64,000 bases of DNA, from the NCBI GenBank assembly GCA_963691655.1, contig OY829328.1, positions 31,453,890-31,517,889 of the forward strand, written 5' to 3'. Positions 37,464 to 49,777 of this stretch are shown piece by piece. Numbering within the stretch: the stretch's first letter is position 1; every line of letters begins with the position of its first letter. This stretch comes from Toxonevra muliebris. Lineage: Eukaryota > Arthropoda > Insecta > Diptera > Pallopteridae. Below the pieces are notes generated by a model that was given only the letters and a program-made list of their open reading frames with translations, ran no database searches and had not been told where the DNA came from. A program made the position numbers and the translations under genes.

Positions 37464-37555
37464 ATGGCGAACCTATCAAACTTCCAGACAATTTGGAAAG
37501 CTTGCCAAGAGCTGACAGTTTCCCGTCACAGCGGCATCGGTGGAATACAAATGAG
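37464..37555 (+). CDS. Camta: Camta coding exon 2: start of CG-1 domain
   Basis: A 92-base exon between acceptor TTTTTTTGCAG and donor GAG/GTCAGT. With the single base carried over from exon 1 it gives 31 codons (NGEPIKLPDNLESLPRADSF, then a segment ending RHRWNTNE) and ends in phase 0. The motif LP..LE.LP......P..RHRWNTNEEIA is the hallmark start of the CG-1 DNA-binding domain of CAMTA proteins, nuclear activators that bind CGCG-type DNA and are tuned by calmodulin. The family match is strong. The donor is slightly weak (GTCAGT) but agrees with the conserved exon border. Confidence 0.93.
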
Positions 37556-38340
37556 GTCAGTTTGAATTTATATTTGAATATAAACTAAAAGCACGCAAAC
37601 ACAACAAAAGAAAAAAGTATTATACACTCGAATAAGAAGTTAAATGTTTAAATTCATCGCTTTTTCATTCCGAAACTAACTCTAAACCAAATAGTCTCAA
37701 ATGTAATAGCGATGACTGCCATGGTAGTCTATGTATTTCCTTAGTCCTTTTTGTTGATACAATCTAGTCAGTTTTTACTACTACTATGCACTCCACATCA
37801 AGTTGTGGAATATCAACAAAAACAACAGAATAAACAACAATAATAACAACAGCAACAGATTCGCTGCACCTGAAGAAAGACATCACCATCAGTGACAAGT
37901 TGTCACTTTTAAACGGTGTGTTGACATTAAACAGATTTTTATGGAATTCTTTTTTTTTTTCTTTATTCTTCAATGAGGTTGAGAAGTTTAGAAGTGTAGA
38001 GCGCATAAAAGTTTGCTTTTCTGAGGTTGAGTGTAGAGAGAGTGAAAAAGTGCAAAAGTTAAGTTGGGTTTGTTGTGGTTGGTTGTGTTTAAATAAAATA
38101 TGTGAATAATATGTGATAAAGCGATTGCTTAAGTTTTAAAGTTTTATTACATATATTTTTGCATGATTGTATGACCAATTAATATTGGGTCGTTTGTTTT
38201 GGAGAAGATTAAAAGAAATATGATTGACTTTTCTGAAACTATGAAACTAATAAACAATTTATCGATAGGATAATAAAATTTTTTTTATATTAATATCACT
38301 TTTTTTTGTTGGAATGTAAAGAAGTATTCAAGAATACAGC

Positions 38341-38639
38341 CAGGGACCGTAATGATTATAAGCAGTATGAAAAAAATCAATTAATGCTTATTATTTGAAT
38401 TTTATTTGTTTGACCATCAATAAAAAATTATTTTTCGTTTTTTTTTTTTGCTCGAAACTATAATCATTTTTTGATTTTAATCTATTTGCTCAGAAATAAT
38501 AATTATTTTCTGATTTTTTTTTTATATTCAGGGAAAAAAATCATTATTTGATTTTTATGTTCTCATTGTTCTCCGATATTTGGAACACGTTGATTTTTTC
38601 GTTTAAATATTTAAAAATAATTATTATTTTCGGTCCCTG
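38341..38639. mobile_element. hAT-type MITE (299 bp)
   Basis: Exact 8-bp target duplication AATACAGC at 38333-38340 and 38640-38647. Both ends begin CAGGGACCG, followed by looser similarity (AATRATTAT). The interior is AT-rich with repeated ATTATTTTCTGATTTT-type blocks. The 8-bp duplication and CAGGG start are classic hAT features. Non-coding. Confidence 0.92.
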
Positions 38640-38647
38640 AATACAGC

Positions 38648-41600
38648 ACTAAGACAAGTTTTACGTCCATTGTACTATATCCTGTGTTCTCTTTTGCTAT
38701 GCTTTAAATCTACCAGATTTATTAATAAATCTTAACAGATCCTGCGGTGTTAAAGAGCTCAGGTGTTCGTCTCCCAACACTCCAGTGCCAAATATGCTTA
38801 CTCTGATTCAACAGAAAGCAGGGAAGACACTAAAAAAGTGATCTGCCGTCTTTTCACATTAATATTAATTTTGGTCTGCTCTATCGTTATTCTTAACCCT
38901 TTCGTTGTTTTTGGCTAATATATTGTACAAAAAAATGTTCATATTTCACTACTTCTTATTTCAAGCCTATCGGGAATTTTAAAAATAAAAAATTATTTTT
39001 TAAATCAAGCATGTTTTTTCTCCTTATAATTTAAGTTTGAGCAAAAACGGGGAACAGTTTTTTTTTAATTTAATTTTGAAAAACAGTCCAAATTACATTT
39101 GTGTGAATTTACGAAGTGAAGGTACTAAGTTTAAAAGTTTGAGCAAGTATATAAACTTTTTTTTAATTATAATAGTTTAAAACGAAAGTTAAAACTCCAT
39201 TTCATAAAACAAAATTAATAACTTAAAAAAAAGATGTTAAAAAAAATGTTTTACTCGCTTAAAAAAATTGTACATTATAGTGTACAAATTCACGAAAACT
39301 CTAATGTACAATAAATAATTTGGTTACTATTGTGTACAAAAGTCATGACAGGTTGACGATTTTTGAATTATTTTCTGCGGGTGTTAAAAAAATTGTGATA
39401 GTGTTGATTTGTTTTTTGTTCAACAAACGAAAAAAAGGGGATGCTGATAAAACTCGAGAAAAAAAAAATTATACGGGTCTCGGCGTTTTAAAAGTATGCG
39501 TTAAATTTTTTTTTTACGTAAGCCCAAAGTTTGCCCATTTCTAACAGATTAAGTATAATAAACCATAAGATAACTTGTTAGTTTTGCATCAAAGCTTGTT
39601 TGTATGTTCAGCAATTTGTAATAGAATTTTCCGTAGAATATTTTCTTCCTACATATTAACCCTTTGCCTTTTTCGAGAAAGTTTATTTTTTGACCCATTG
39701 CGAGGGTTGATAGAGGGTTAATATGTTCCTCATAAAATTTTACTATAGGCCACTGAACAACAAAATTCTGTATACTTGATTTTAGTAAAAATAAACCCAA
39801 ATGTTTCAAATTTTCACCTTTTATATTTAGTGAACAAGTGTGTTTTTAAAAGTATTTTCTAAACTAAAAGTTTATGTTGCATTGCAAAATAAACCTTAGT
39901 TGGTTTTTCCACAAAAAAAATTTAAAGATTAAAATTTTTTTCTAGAATTTTTACCCCTTTCATGCATTTTGGTCATTATAATGTACAAAATTCCAAAAGC
40001 TCTACAGCCTTTCCCAAAAACTTCTTTCATAATTTTTTTGGTTTTTATTCTTAACAATATAAAACAAGAAAACAATTTTATACCCACCAATAAAAAAGTT
40101 GAGAAGAAAAGGTTATGGCTAATTTACTTGCACTTAAACTTTTTGTAAATCTATCTTTAAAATGGTAAAGGGGCCAAGAATATCGTTTTTAAGATATCAG
40201 CTTAAAAAAATCTAATGTTTGATTTCAAAACAAAAGTGGCTGGTTTTATATCTTGTTATGGTAAAATAATTCCTATTTAAACGAATCTGCTTGATGTTTG
40301 ATCTCAAGCCCATTAACCAAGATATTGACAAACATTGATAAAAGCATATTCAAATTTGTTTGTAATTCTTTAAGAGAGACTAGAGTAACTTTTTAACTTC
40401 AAACCTATTCGATTTCTTATTATATACAGAGGAATATCATTATTATTAACTTAGTTTTTGATGTGATTAATTTTCCGGCGAGCTTCTAATAGAAAAATAT
40501 TTGAACTTTTTGCAATTTTTATACGTGAAACATCTGCATTGTTATTATTTATTGTACACAGAGAAAGAAACTCTTGCAGAAATCAGTGCAACCAATTTAA
40601 ATAAAAAAGTTTTTCATCCTGCATTACCTAACCGTTTTGCCAGCGGTATATGAGGATTCCTTTCCTGTTTACTTGTTTTGCCTTTGTTTGGCGTTTGGTG
40701 TGTTTCTTTTTTTTATCAATTTAACTTTTTGATTTTTACGCTTGTTTTTCGCCTTGTTACATACTGTAACTGCTACTGTTGCTGCTGTTGTTGTTGTTGT
40801 ACTTTATGAGCAAAAATGTTTGCTGTTTAAATTCCGAAATTAAAACTATGTGGTTCTCCGCACTCCAATTGCCGTGAGCTGAACTGAACAGAACAGATCC
40901 GAAAGTCGAGATGAATGCGGATGAGAGGTGAGAGTGCGGTCAAGTGACTGAGGACACTTTTGCACACTTTTCGATGTAACTGAGAGTAAAATAAGCGTGC
41001 GTAATTTTATTTATGTTTCGTATATGTATGTTGTTGTTATTGCATTTTTTATGCATGTTGATACAATGTACTCTCGTACTCACACTCACCATTCAACTCT
41101 ATTTTTGTTCTTTCATTCTGCCTCTAGTACTTAATACAGCAACAACATCATGACCATATCTGTTCACCTTCATTTTTTCCATGACTTTTTATTTTATTTT
41201 ACTTTTTTTGGTGGTTCATCTTTTTTTTTTTTGTTTGTTATTTTAATAAACTTTTATTTTTAATTTAGTCAACTTGTCCTACGAGTGCGTACGCTTGTAA
41301 ATGGTATTAAATGTTTTTGCTGTTGTTTGTATGCTCATGTTCAACTTCCTGAAAATGTGAGAGTATAGGTGCACACTGTATGCACGAGGATATTCCTGAC
41401 GCGACGCCGTTAAACTTTACATCTGGCAAATGAATATTTGCGGTTGCTCTTAATTCACAAGTAAAATAACGATGAAAAACAAAAATGAAATGAAACGAAA
41501 TAAAAATAAAAAAATAAAACTTTGTTGTAAATACAAGTACATAGTTGAACTTTTAGTAGCAGCGTGCTCTATGAACGTGAGTACGTGAGCCTTTTGGTGG

Positions 41601-41779
41601 TTTTATTTTTTGATCACACCACGATCTCTCATAAACTACGCTAAATGTATGCTGTAGGACATTCTAGTTGGTTAACTCGATTTACGAAAGAAAATAATGG
41701 AGAATCGTTATTATTGTTGGCATATATGTATGTAATTTTGACTGTCCATTTTTTCGCTTTTTTTTAAGCTTTTTTATGT
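38648..41779. other. Intron 2 sequence without recognised gene
   Basis: AT-rich. Two related phrases in direct orientation, TTAACCCTTTCGTTG near 38896 and TTTACCCCTTTCATG near 39949, each followed by TTTTGGxxAxTATAxTGTACAAAA, may be ends of an old TTAA-type element. A 68-bp TTAACCCTTT..AGAGGGTTAA palindromic unit lies at about 39655-39722. TTG triplets occur near 40780. No gene is visible. Confidence 0.35.
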
Positions 41780-41783
41780 TTAA

Positions 41784-42388
41784 GCAGCTATATACATTTG
41801 TGTTGGCCGAAAAAATTTAAAATTTTGTTATTGCATTTTCTCAAAGTACATCCTCTTGAGAAAATATTCTCCAAATTTCATAGAGCTCTGAGCACTAGAG
41901 CTAAAGTTACAACTGTCAACAGCGCGCTACCACCAACTACCTGTTCATGGTGCCGAAAGTTTAAGCGCGATTATCTCGAAATGTTGTTTTTCAAAAAGTG
42001 CAATTGCGGTGAGCACAGTTTCTCAATTATTTATAACAATAATAGCCTCTGAGTGAACGAAGGATTTTTAATTTCAAGCAAAACTTTTTTTTTTCTTGCT
42101 GCAAAAACCGAAAGCTCAGACGTTCAAAAATCAAACTATTTAGAAAAACGATTACCATTTTTGTAAAAAAGTTAATTCTGCAAAATCCTTCGTTCACCCA
42201 GAGCATGAAGGTACAAACTACAGTTTTTTTTTTGTTTTTTGTATTACAGATAAACAGTTCCTTCTTGATCATGCTCACCGCGAGAGATGTCGGAAAAATT
42301 GTGTTTTGGCACAATGGCTGTAGTGACTCCAGTTATAATTATTTTCTTTTGAAAAAATTCATGAGAGACCCTTATGACATGTATAAAT
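41784..42388. mobile_element. Decayed relative of the TTAA-flanked MITE
   Basis: The left end follows TTAA (41780-41783) and reads GCAGCTATATACATTTG, resembling GAGGTTATATACGTTTT of the 26095 element. Interior blocks match in order: AGCGCGCTAC, CTGTTCATG, AAGTTTAAGCGC, TTGTTTTTCAAAAA, TGCGGTGA on the left, and CTCACCGCGAGAGATGTCGG on the right. The right terminus has lost its TTAA, so the end is approximate. Non-coding; the frames at 41798-42390 are chance readings. Confidence 0.6.
42047..42203. repeat. 22-bp inverted repeat inside the decayed MITE
   Basis: CTCTGAGTGAACGAAGGATT at 42047 and, inverted, CTCTGGGTGAACGAAGGATT ending at 42203, with TT following in each. 21 of 22 bases agree. The loop is about 113 bp. 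It may be the core palindrome of the foldback element or a nested smaller MITE. Confidence 0.75.
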
Positions 42389-43434
42389 AAATAGACGTTC
42401 AGTTTTTTGAAAAAAATTGTGTTGTTTTTCCAAAAGAAATCGTAAAAATGCCCTTTTTTCTCGAGCAGAAGTGTTAAGAATATTTCAACTCGTTTTTCAA
42501 TTTATTACTAAATGTTTGTCATAATAGCAACTCTAAGTTTGCCATTCGTTCACATGTGATACCCATACTGCCGGGCTAAGCATAAACTAGACATCTGTAT
42601 TTTTTTAAACTTTGATTTCAGGGCGTATCAAAAAATTGTCTGCGTTAACTTATCCTTAGAGACAGTTGGATCAACGTAAAAGATATTTTTTGAGTTGAAT
42701 TACATTAAGGTCATTAAAATTACATAAACGCTGAGACATTTCTAGAGTTTCACTTTTATAATTGCTTTTAAGGCTTAGGAAACGGGACTGGTGCAAAAGA
42801 TTTTGATCAAGCTTCAGCGTCTTCTCCCATATATTTACCCCGAACTTATTTACTTATATGAACTAAATCTAGAAGATATGTTAACATAGTTAAAAATAAA
42901 TGACGGATATAGCAGATTCAATCTACTTATACTACTACTATTTTGTCACAACAGATACTGTAAGCTCTAGCCGAGGTTTTCGTATCCATATTGGGCAAGT
43001 TATATTTTCACACTTAAAGGTTTATGTCAAATCCGAAAAGATTGCCTCAGCCAGCCAATAGGCCGTGCAGAATATTTTCATATAGCAAGTTAGCGGGTTC
43101 ATATAGCATGGTCGCTGCAATATCTGTGTCCGATACTGACCCAGCATATACCATTCACGCCTTGGGGAAAGTTTTGAATCTTTAAAGCTATGATATTTAC
43201 GTAAAAGGAAAAATAGCATACTACAAGTTGATGGGTAGAATTATTGTCTCCATTTGTACTAGGGCTAATACTTTTGGGTGAAAAAACATAAATGGGATTT
43301 TCAGAGTCTAGCCACGTTTACACGTTCCTGCCGGTACCCCATGAGTATTGCTGTTAACCTGATCAAATGTATGCCAGTAACTGTCTGGTTCTGCTAAGGT
43401 TATTATTTAATGTACCATCTTCGATTTGTGGTTC
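42389..43434. other. Intron 2 sequence without recognised gene
   Basis: AT-rich spacer. Small open frames are not protein-like. Nothing else was recognised. Confidence 0.4.
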
Positions 43435-43437
43435 TAA

Positions 43438-43731
43438 GGGGCCGTTCACATATAGCGTAACGTCGTAACACATCCTAATAAAAAGGGCACCAAAAAAATT
43501 ACAATAACTCATAAAATTATCCATAACAAAAATTTTAGCCATGATTTTCGAATTCAGCGAGAGAAAATTAATTTTCTAAACTAGTGGAATTTTGAAGTCA
43601 TCTGTATTTAATAGTATAAAATCGACGTTATGTAAAGCGGTTGATGACCCCCCCTCCCCCCCATGGATCACTTCGTAACAAATCGTCGGACCCCTCCCCC
43701 CTCGCGCGTTACGTTGTATGTGAACGGCCCC
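43438..43731. mobile_element. PIF/Harbinger-type MITE (294 bp)
   Basis: TAA on both sides (43435-43437 and 43732-43734). The ends read GGGGCCGTTCACATATAGCG on the left and GGGGCCGTTCACATACAACG on the right when inverted, followed by TAACG. A 3-bp TWA target and a GGG-rich terminal repeat fit PIF/Harbinger. The right arm holds two C-runs (CCCCCCCTCCCCCCC). Non-coding; the 87-codon minus frame crossing it is a chance reading. Confidence 0.88.
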
Positions 43732-43734
43732 TAA

Positions 43735-46488
43735 GTAATGAGAAAATAGATACGCTCTAACTTTGCCAAAGCGAATTGGAATTGATTGCGCCTGGGCAAT
43801 ATCTAGGAGCATATCTTGCTCATTCGTCGACTTTCTCACTACCCTCCATGTTATAGTCTGGAACCCTTACAAATGAAAGGAATGTTCAGCCTGTGATTTA
43901 GAGTGTAGCACAAAAATAATTTTGGGTTGTGACATATCGCATTCCCATAATGACCACGCCTCTTTTTTATTTTTTAATTTTTTTTTTTAGTTATACTCCC
44001 TATAATAATTGTATCTATTAAAAAGTTTATGAAAGTTAGATCACTTTTCTGACCGATTTTATACAGAATTCTCGGATAGATACTGACCTAATAGTGCAAA
44101 TTTTGTCTCATCCTTTTCAGTAGTAACTTAAGGTAATGGGCTGTATTGGCCCAAGTGTGTCCTATTATAGGGCAGCCTTCTAACCTCTTACCTCTTGGGT
44201 AAAAGTCATCGGCTCACGCAATCTACTGTCAATGAAATTATTTTGCTTCACTGTTTACAAAAGAATCTCGTAAGTAAGGAAATATGTTTGTCACACCTTT
44301 TAAGTTTAAATGAAAATTTGCGCGCTGAAATTTGTATCCCGTTTCTACTTTTTGTTGTTGTTATTGCGCTTGCAAAGTTATTTAAAAATTTTCATTTGGC
44401 CATTTTGGCCACAGGACAGACAGAATACTGCTTCCGGTATACCACAATTTACAGGTGTCGCGCTGTGTGACACTTTGGGTTTTTGTGTGTGCAATTTATT
44501 TGCTTTTGTTTAAAAAAATATGTAATCGTATATTATGCATGAAACAACAACAAAGTTTATATTAATATATTTATTACATTTTTACATACATACATAGATA
44601 TTTTAATCAATTAGCGTTTGAATATGACAACTTCCAATGCTATAAATAAAAACCAAAATAGAGATAGAATATACATAGTTTAAAATTATAACGATGTGAC
44701 GGCACGTTTCTATAGATTTGTTGAACAAAACCGAAACACAAAAAATGATATAAAAGAAACAAATGTGCTCAAATCGAATGCGATTTGTATAAATAAAAAT
44801 ATTGTGAAAGCTCATCACAGTAGCAACAACAAACCAACAACAAAAAAAGGGCACCATCAGCGAAAGTACGTGGGGTGAATGGATGCCATTGCCACTAACT
44901 GCCTCTGGCTACTACTCCAAGTGCCACTGCTGCTTGTATTTGGTGTTGCTGCTGCTGTTGGTGCTGCTTTGCATGTTTACGATGAACTTATCAATTTGTT
45001 TTCCATTCTTGACGTTATATGAATAATTTAAGTGGTTATCCTGTAAGCCAAGTAAGCAGCTGCTATGGACTATGATGAGGAGTGTGTATATGTGGCATTT
45101 CCAACCAATTCATATTCATCTTGGCGGCTGCTGCTAGCAGCAGCAAGCACATCAGCTTAACTTAACTCAACTTAACTTACATACATATGAAATGTTCGTA
45201 GATGTCATAAAATATATACCCATGTATATAAATGAAAGTGAGAGTGAGTTGCTGCACTTTTGCCTTGGAATCACTTCTATCGCCTCAACATCTGATTTGA
45301 TCAGCGTATTTGTGTGATTTCAGTGATTCAAATAATTTTTTTTTTCGCTTTTGAGTTAGTGTTTTTCTTTTGTACGTACATATATATTTAGTATTTTATG
45401 CAAGTCCTTCGTATATCGTTCAACATCAAAAAACATTTTGCTTTTAGAAATATTTATGATGAATTTCATATATGCACACGTTTTATAAAAACGAAGTCCT
45501 TCGAAAACGCATAAAATATTTATATGAATCAGCATATCCTTTTTTTCGTACGTTCGAGTACATACAAAGCCCCGCCTCGGTAGCCAAAGCACAAGCGAAA
45601 AAATCTTGCGGCCGTATCATTTATGCCGTGTGCCATTTGCCACAACAAAATTGCTGTGCATATGTGAGTAGTTTAGCGCCTAACCCTTTGAATTGTTTAC
45701 ATATTTTTTATAATGATCTGAGATATGTATTTTACTTATAAGACAGAAAAATAAATAAGTTTCATATATTGGCTTAAATATTCCTTTTTTTAAACTTAAA
45801 ATTAAAGATTTTTTTCTTCATAGGTCTAGAAAAATTAATTGGACAATTAATTTTGAAATTAATATAGGTTTTTGTAGACTACAAGGGATGTTTAGGAAGG
45901 TTGGGACGGATTTTGATGACCGTGCAAGAAATGTCTATCAGAGAAAAATGTTTCAAAGAGTAAAATACCCTTGGAAAGGTGACCTTAAGCCACTTTTTGT
46001 CGTTACTGATATGAAAAAATGTTTTTTTTTGTTCAAATTTCTCAAACACTTTAAAATCGATAAAAAGCACATCAAAATTTAGGCGGATGAGTTGGGACAC
46101 CCCCTAAAATTTTGTTTGTCCTTTATGAAATGTTAAAAAAAAACATAGCTATAGAGCTGAGGACAACCATTGGATAACCCTTTTTCTCTAAATTTTTTAT
46201 TTTCATATTTTTTTGTCTTTTATAAACATATTTAATAAAAAATTTTCGCTTAGTAATATTTTAAAGCATTTTTTTTAAAACAGTGCAAACGATTTTAGAA
46301 AAAAATGTGGCACTTATGTTCTTGACTTAACTTAAAAACGTGAAGAATACCTAACAGAAATAAGTGCATACTAGTCGGTAAGGCCCCAGTAAATCAAAAA
46401 ATCTCTATGAAAAATTAAATATCAAAAGAGAACCAAACTACTCGTTGGTATTTGTTTTGTTATTTGTGTATGCAGATAATTCGTTAGA
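43735..46488. other. Intron 2 sequence without recognised gene
   Basis: AT-rich, with CTG/GCT triplets near 44930-44970 and a GCTGCTGCTAGCAGCAGC palindrome near 45128-45145. A weak inverted pair at about 45893-46108 (AGGGATGTTTAGGAAGG / AGGGGGTGTCCCAAC) was not accepted as an element. No gene was seen. Confidence 0.35.
44130..44186 (+). mobile_element. Short fragment resembling the SINE 3' end
   Basis: Reads AATGGGCTGTATTGGCCCAA, then GTGTGTCC, then GGGCAGCC and TCTAACCTC. This parallels AATGGGCCGTTCAGGCCTAA, GTGTGTCTC, ACAGCC and CCAACCTAACC of the SINEs. The GGGCYGNNNNGGCCC hairpin is kept with compensating changes. No head or target duplication was found. Confidence 0.45.
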
Positions 46489-46490
46489 TA

Positions 46491-47738
46491 AAGTATAGCC
46501 ACGAAATAATTTTTACAAAGTCAACGCTACATTATTTCTATATTTCTAAAAATGAAAAAAAAAAAACCAACTATAAAGATTTTTTTTTAATTTTATTTAT
46601 TTTCAGATAACGTAAAAGATTTTATTCACTTGCCATTAGGTTTTTGACACAGTTTTTTCCAAAATTATTTGTAGCTTTCTGCCACTTTTTTGAAAAGTCT
46701 GATATTTTTTTTGAAGGTTTGTAATATTTTCGCAATTTTTGTTTTATTATAGCCCAGTATTTTTCAATCGGCCGCAGTTCGGGGCAGTTGGGCGGACTGA
46801 ACCGCTTTGGTACGAAGTTGATGTTGTTTTTTTATACCATGCCAACGTGTTTTTAGAATAATGGCAAGTTGCGAAATCAGGCCAAAATATAGCTGGAACT
46901 GTATGCTTTTTATAAAAAGGCAGCAAGACCCGATTGAGGCACATACCAATATAAATTCTGGAACTTATGGTACCAGATGTTATAAACTGTTTTGTCTTAA
47001 GGCTACAGGAACATATAGCTTGCCACACCATAAATTTTTTGGGAAATTTTTCAATTTTTTGATGCTTAAAAATTTTCTTTACACCTCCTTTGATGTATGC
47101 AACATCATATTATTTCCAGGTAATTGTGAAAAATCTGCTTTTACATAAGTTTTGTCATCAATAATGACGCAACCTCTATAGCCGCTTAAGAGTTTGTCAT
47201 GCCATTTACGTGCTCTTGATTTTGCTTTTTCGTTACTTAAATCATTGCGATTCGGCACTTTCTGTACTTTATACGAATGAAGATTTTGTCGGACTTTAAT
47301 TTTATGTGCGAAAGATTTCGATTTGTTAAAATTTTTTGCAATATCCCGTTCTGATTGGTTTGGTCGCTGTTTCCACCACTTCACTACTTTCTTAACTAAA
47401 TTGGGATCTTGAAATCGAGTTTTTCTACCACCACCTTTCTTTTATTTGATAGTCTTATCTTTTAAAAGTTTTAAAACCACGTTTCTAGCAGTCGCTCTTG
47501 AGACATGAGCGGGTCGTGCAATTTCAGCATATGAAAGTGCGTTGTTTTCCGAATAAATGTCAATTATTGATTCTCGAGTTTTTTCTTTTTTCGACGCCAT
47601 CGTCAAGAAACAAATTTGTACTAGTGACTAGATCTACACACTTTAAACTTTTAACTGTAAGCTTTACTCAACTGTAAATTTACCGTTAGCTGAAATGCAG
47701 CACTTTGCTTTTGTAAAAACTATTTCGTGACCATGCTT
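46491..47738 (-). mobile_element. IS630-Tc1-mariner element, DD37E type, second family
   Basis: A 1248-bp element with TA at 46489-46490 and 47739-47740. The ends read AAGTATAGCCACGAAATAAT on the left and AAGCATGGTCACGAAATAGT on the right when inverted, continuing TTTTACAAA. A broken transposase gene fills the minus strand. The ends and protein differ from the 23405 element, so this is a separate DD37E lineage. Confidence 0.92.
46622..47600 (-). pseudogene. DD37E transposase pseudogene (second family)
   Basis: Reads from an ATG at 47598-47600 (MASKKEKTRESIIDIYSEN) to a TAA at 46622-46624, close to the 320-350 residues usual for this superfamily. The N-terminal helix-turn-helix part is open to a TAA stop near 47442 (KDKTIK-stop-KKGGGRK). 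Catalytic blocks are present: IIDDKTYVKADF, FWPDFATCHYS and NCPELRPIEKYW, with 37 residues between the second Asp and the Glu. Frameshifts lie near 47080 and in an A run near 46826. These breaks make it inactive. Confidence 0.9.
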
Positions 47739-47740
47739 TA

Positions 47741-48599
47741 ATTCTGAAAGATGCCGTTACTAATGTCTTCTTTCTCTCTCTCATTTGTTATTTACTCCCG
47801 CTTAAGCAATGATTTTTACAACGATCAATGCAATGCTTTGTTCAATGAGTAAATTTTAAAGAACTTCCAACGCTAATATTTTGGAATTAGTTTAACCGAT
47901 TTTAAATCTGATAATTTTTGGCTAACCTACTCGTCAAAACCTCTGAAATAAAATTGTAGTTACACTAATAAATTTAAAACTTTCCAAGCACCTATTTTAT
48001 GCCACATTAAAATGAATGTTTCCTATAGGCAACAGCGGACATGAAAGGCTTAATTTTTATTCATTTATAAAACTTTTACATAAAAATGGCTATAATTACA
48101 CAGGTTTATAAAAAAAAGAAAAAGTTCTGTATTAGGAGCATATCCCACATATTTTAAATCTCTTAACCCATCTTTTTAATTGGGGTTGATAGATAAGTAA
48201 TGCGTAAAATTCATGATTACTTAGGACTTCTACAACTAAAATAAATACGTTTCACGCCTCTGAGTATTCTTGTTCAACTTTTGTTGTTCAACAATTATTC
48301 TTCTAAAGCTATAGACAAAAATCCATTAATAAATTTTTTTTTTCAATTTTCGAATCCACGAATCCAAAGTCCGATCTAACCCATAAAAAAAAAACTGAAA
48401 TGTTAACATTCAAATTTGAAGGCTTTTTTTTGTTTGCTCATAATTTTTTGTTTGTTTTTTTTTTGGCAAAAAGCTCAAAAAAAGCATGAGGGTATACTTG
48501 AAGACTAAGCAGTCAGTCCATTCGATAACTTTACTGTATTTGCGTTCTTTGTCCAAATCAAGGAAAGGACCCTTTTTAAGAGAAGAGAGAAAGTACGAA
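47741..48599. other. Intron 2 sequence without recognised gene
   Basis: AT-rich spacer with T runs; nothing recognised. Confidence 0.4.
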
Positions 48600-49529
48600 A
48601 AGATTAAAGAAGAAAAAATGGAAGGAAGAATTTTACTTTAGAATTTATTTTAAGAAGTTAAGGTAGAAGAAATAATGAGCAGAACTCATCCTCAAAACAT
48701 CGCTACCTAGCGTCTCCTTGCAAAGACTGGACAATAGCAGAGATAATCTATTACAATGTCACTTTCCTCCTCAAGGCTACATCCATACTGTGGCGTACCT
48801 AGCATTTACTGATGACTCAAGTCCATGGTAATTTTGGCTCCCAACTATGTCAATTATAAAGTCATATTCTTAAATAAACTTATAATTGAGAACTGAAAAA
48901 AGCACATAGAAACATAATGAATTGTTCTGTTTCGATTGATTTTTTATTCGCTGGGGCAGTGTAAATGAGCAATAAAACATGTTAGAAAAAAACGAAAAGA
49001 AACTTTCAAGTTTTATATATAATCATATATAATAGCAGAAAAAATGTATGCTAGTATTCTTTTTATTATAATTACACATACGAAAAAAGTAATTGAAATT
49101 TCAAGGCATAACATACAAATCTGAATTTTTGGAAGCCTCGCAAAAGCCAACGTCGGAAACTGCGACAGTATGAATGGTAGCATGTATTCCTCATATTCCA
49201 CATGTATGGAGTCCACTTTTGCTAGTATACCAGCTGTTACGAAATAATTTAAAGGGAATTTGTGCTTTCAGTTCGAAGATAAAAACGTTTAAATTTGTAA
49301 AAATATTCTGTACGAATTTTCAGTTAGAAATTATTAACTAATCCTGGTTTTTGGGCTTATATAGATATACCACTACTCATTTTCGTCACATTGTAACTAC
49401 GCAAATCTTATAGCTGCGGGTTGGTCAGCGGTTTTCAGGGTCGTTTCAAACAATGGTCGATTTTGTATGTAGTTCAAGTTTTTTATTTAAATTTAGTTTT
49501 AGTATAGATGCTGGTTCGATATGTTGGGT

Positions 49530-49690
49530 CGGTGATTTAGTGCCGATGCTGCCCGCTGTGATACAGTACCGATGTTGGATTCTATGATGCAATTCCTATG
49601 TTGGCCTTGTGATACAGTACCGAAGTTGACCGATGAAGCGCCGATGCTGGCTGTGGATGTTATACCGCGATTACTGGGGATTTGGTAGCG
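49530..49690. repeat. Imperfect repeats with CCGATGTTGG-type units
   Basis: GTGATACAGTACCGATGTTG and GTGATACAGTACCGAAGTTG occur about 60 bp apart, with further GCCGATGCTG units around them. It is less AT-rich than the flanks. The minus-strand frame (49499-49711) is open but looks like a reading of the repeat. The source element is not recognised; the block sits in the insertion that splits the old LINE. Confidence 0.5.
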
Positions 49691-49777
49691 CTGGGCTGAC
49701 TGTTCGAGCAACCTCCGGTAATCGACCGACGTAAGCGATAGTGAGAGAGCTCGTCTTAGACTGAGATCTCAACCCTT

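Noticed and set aside
39655..39722. TTAACCCTTT...AGAGGGTTAA unit as a mobile element
   Set aside because: Too short for confidence; only about 10 bases of inverted match and TTAA is common in AT-rich sequence.
45893..46108. Inverted pair AGGGATGTTTAGGAAGG / AGGGGGTGTCCCAAC as a MITE
   Set aside because: Agreement between the arms is patchy and no target duplication was seen.
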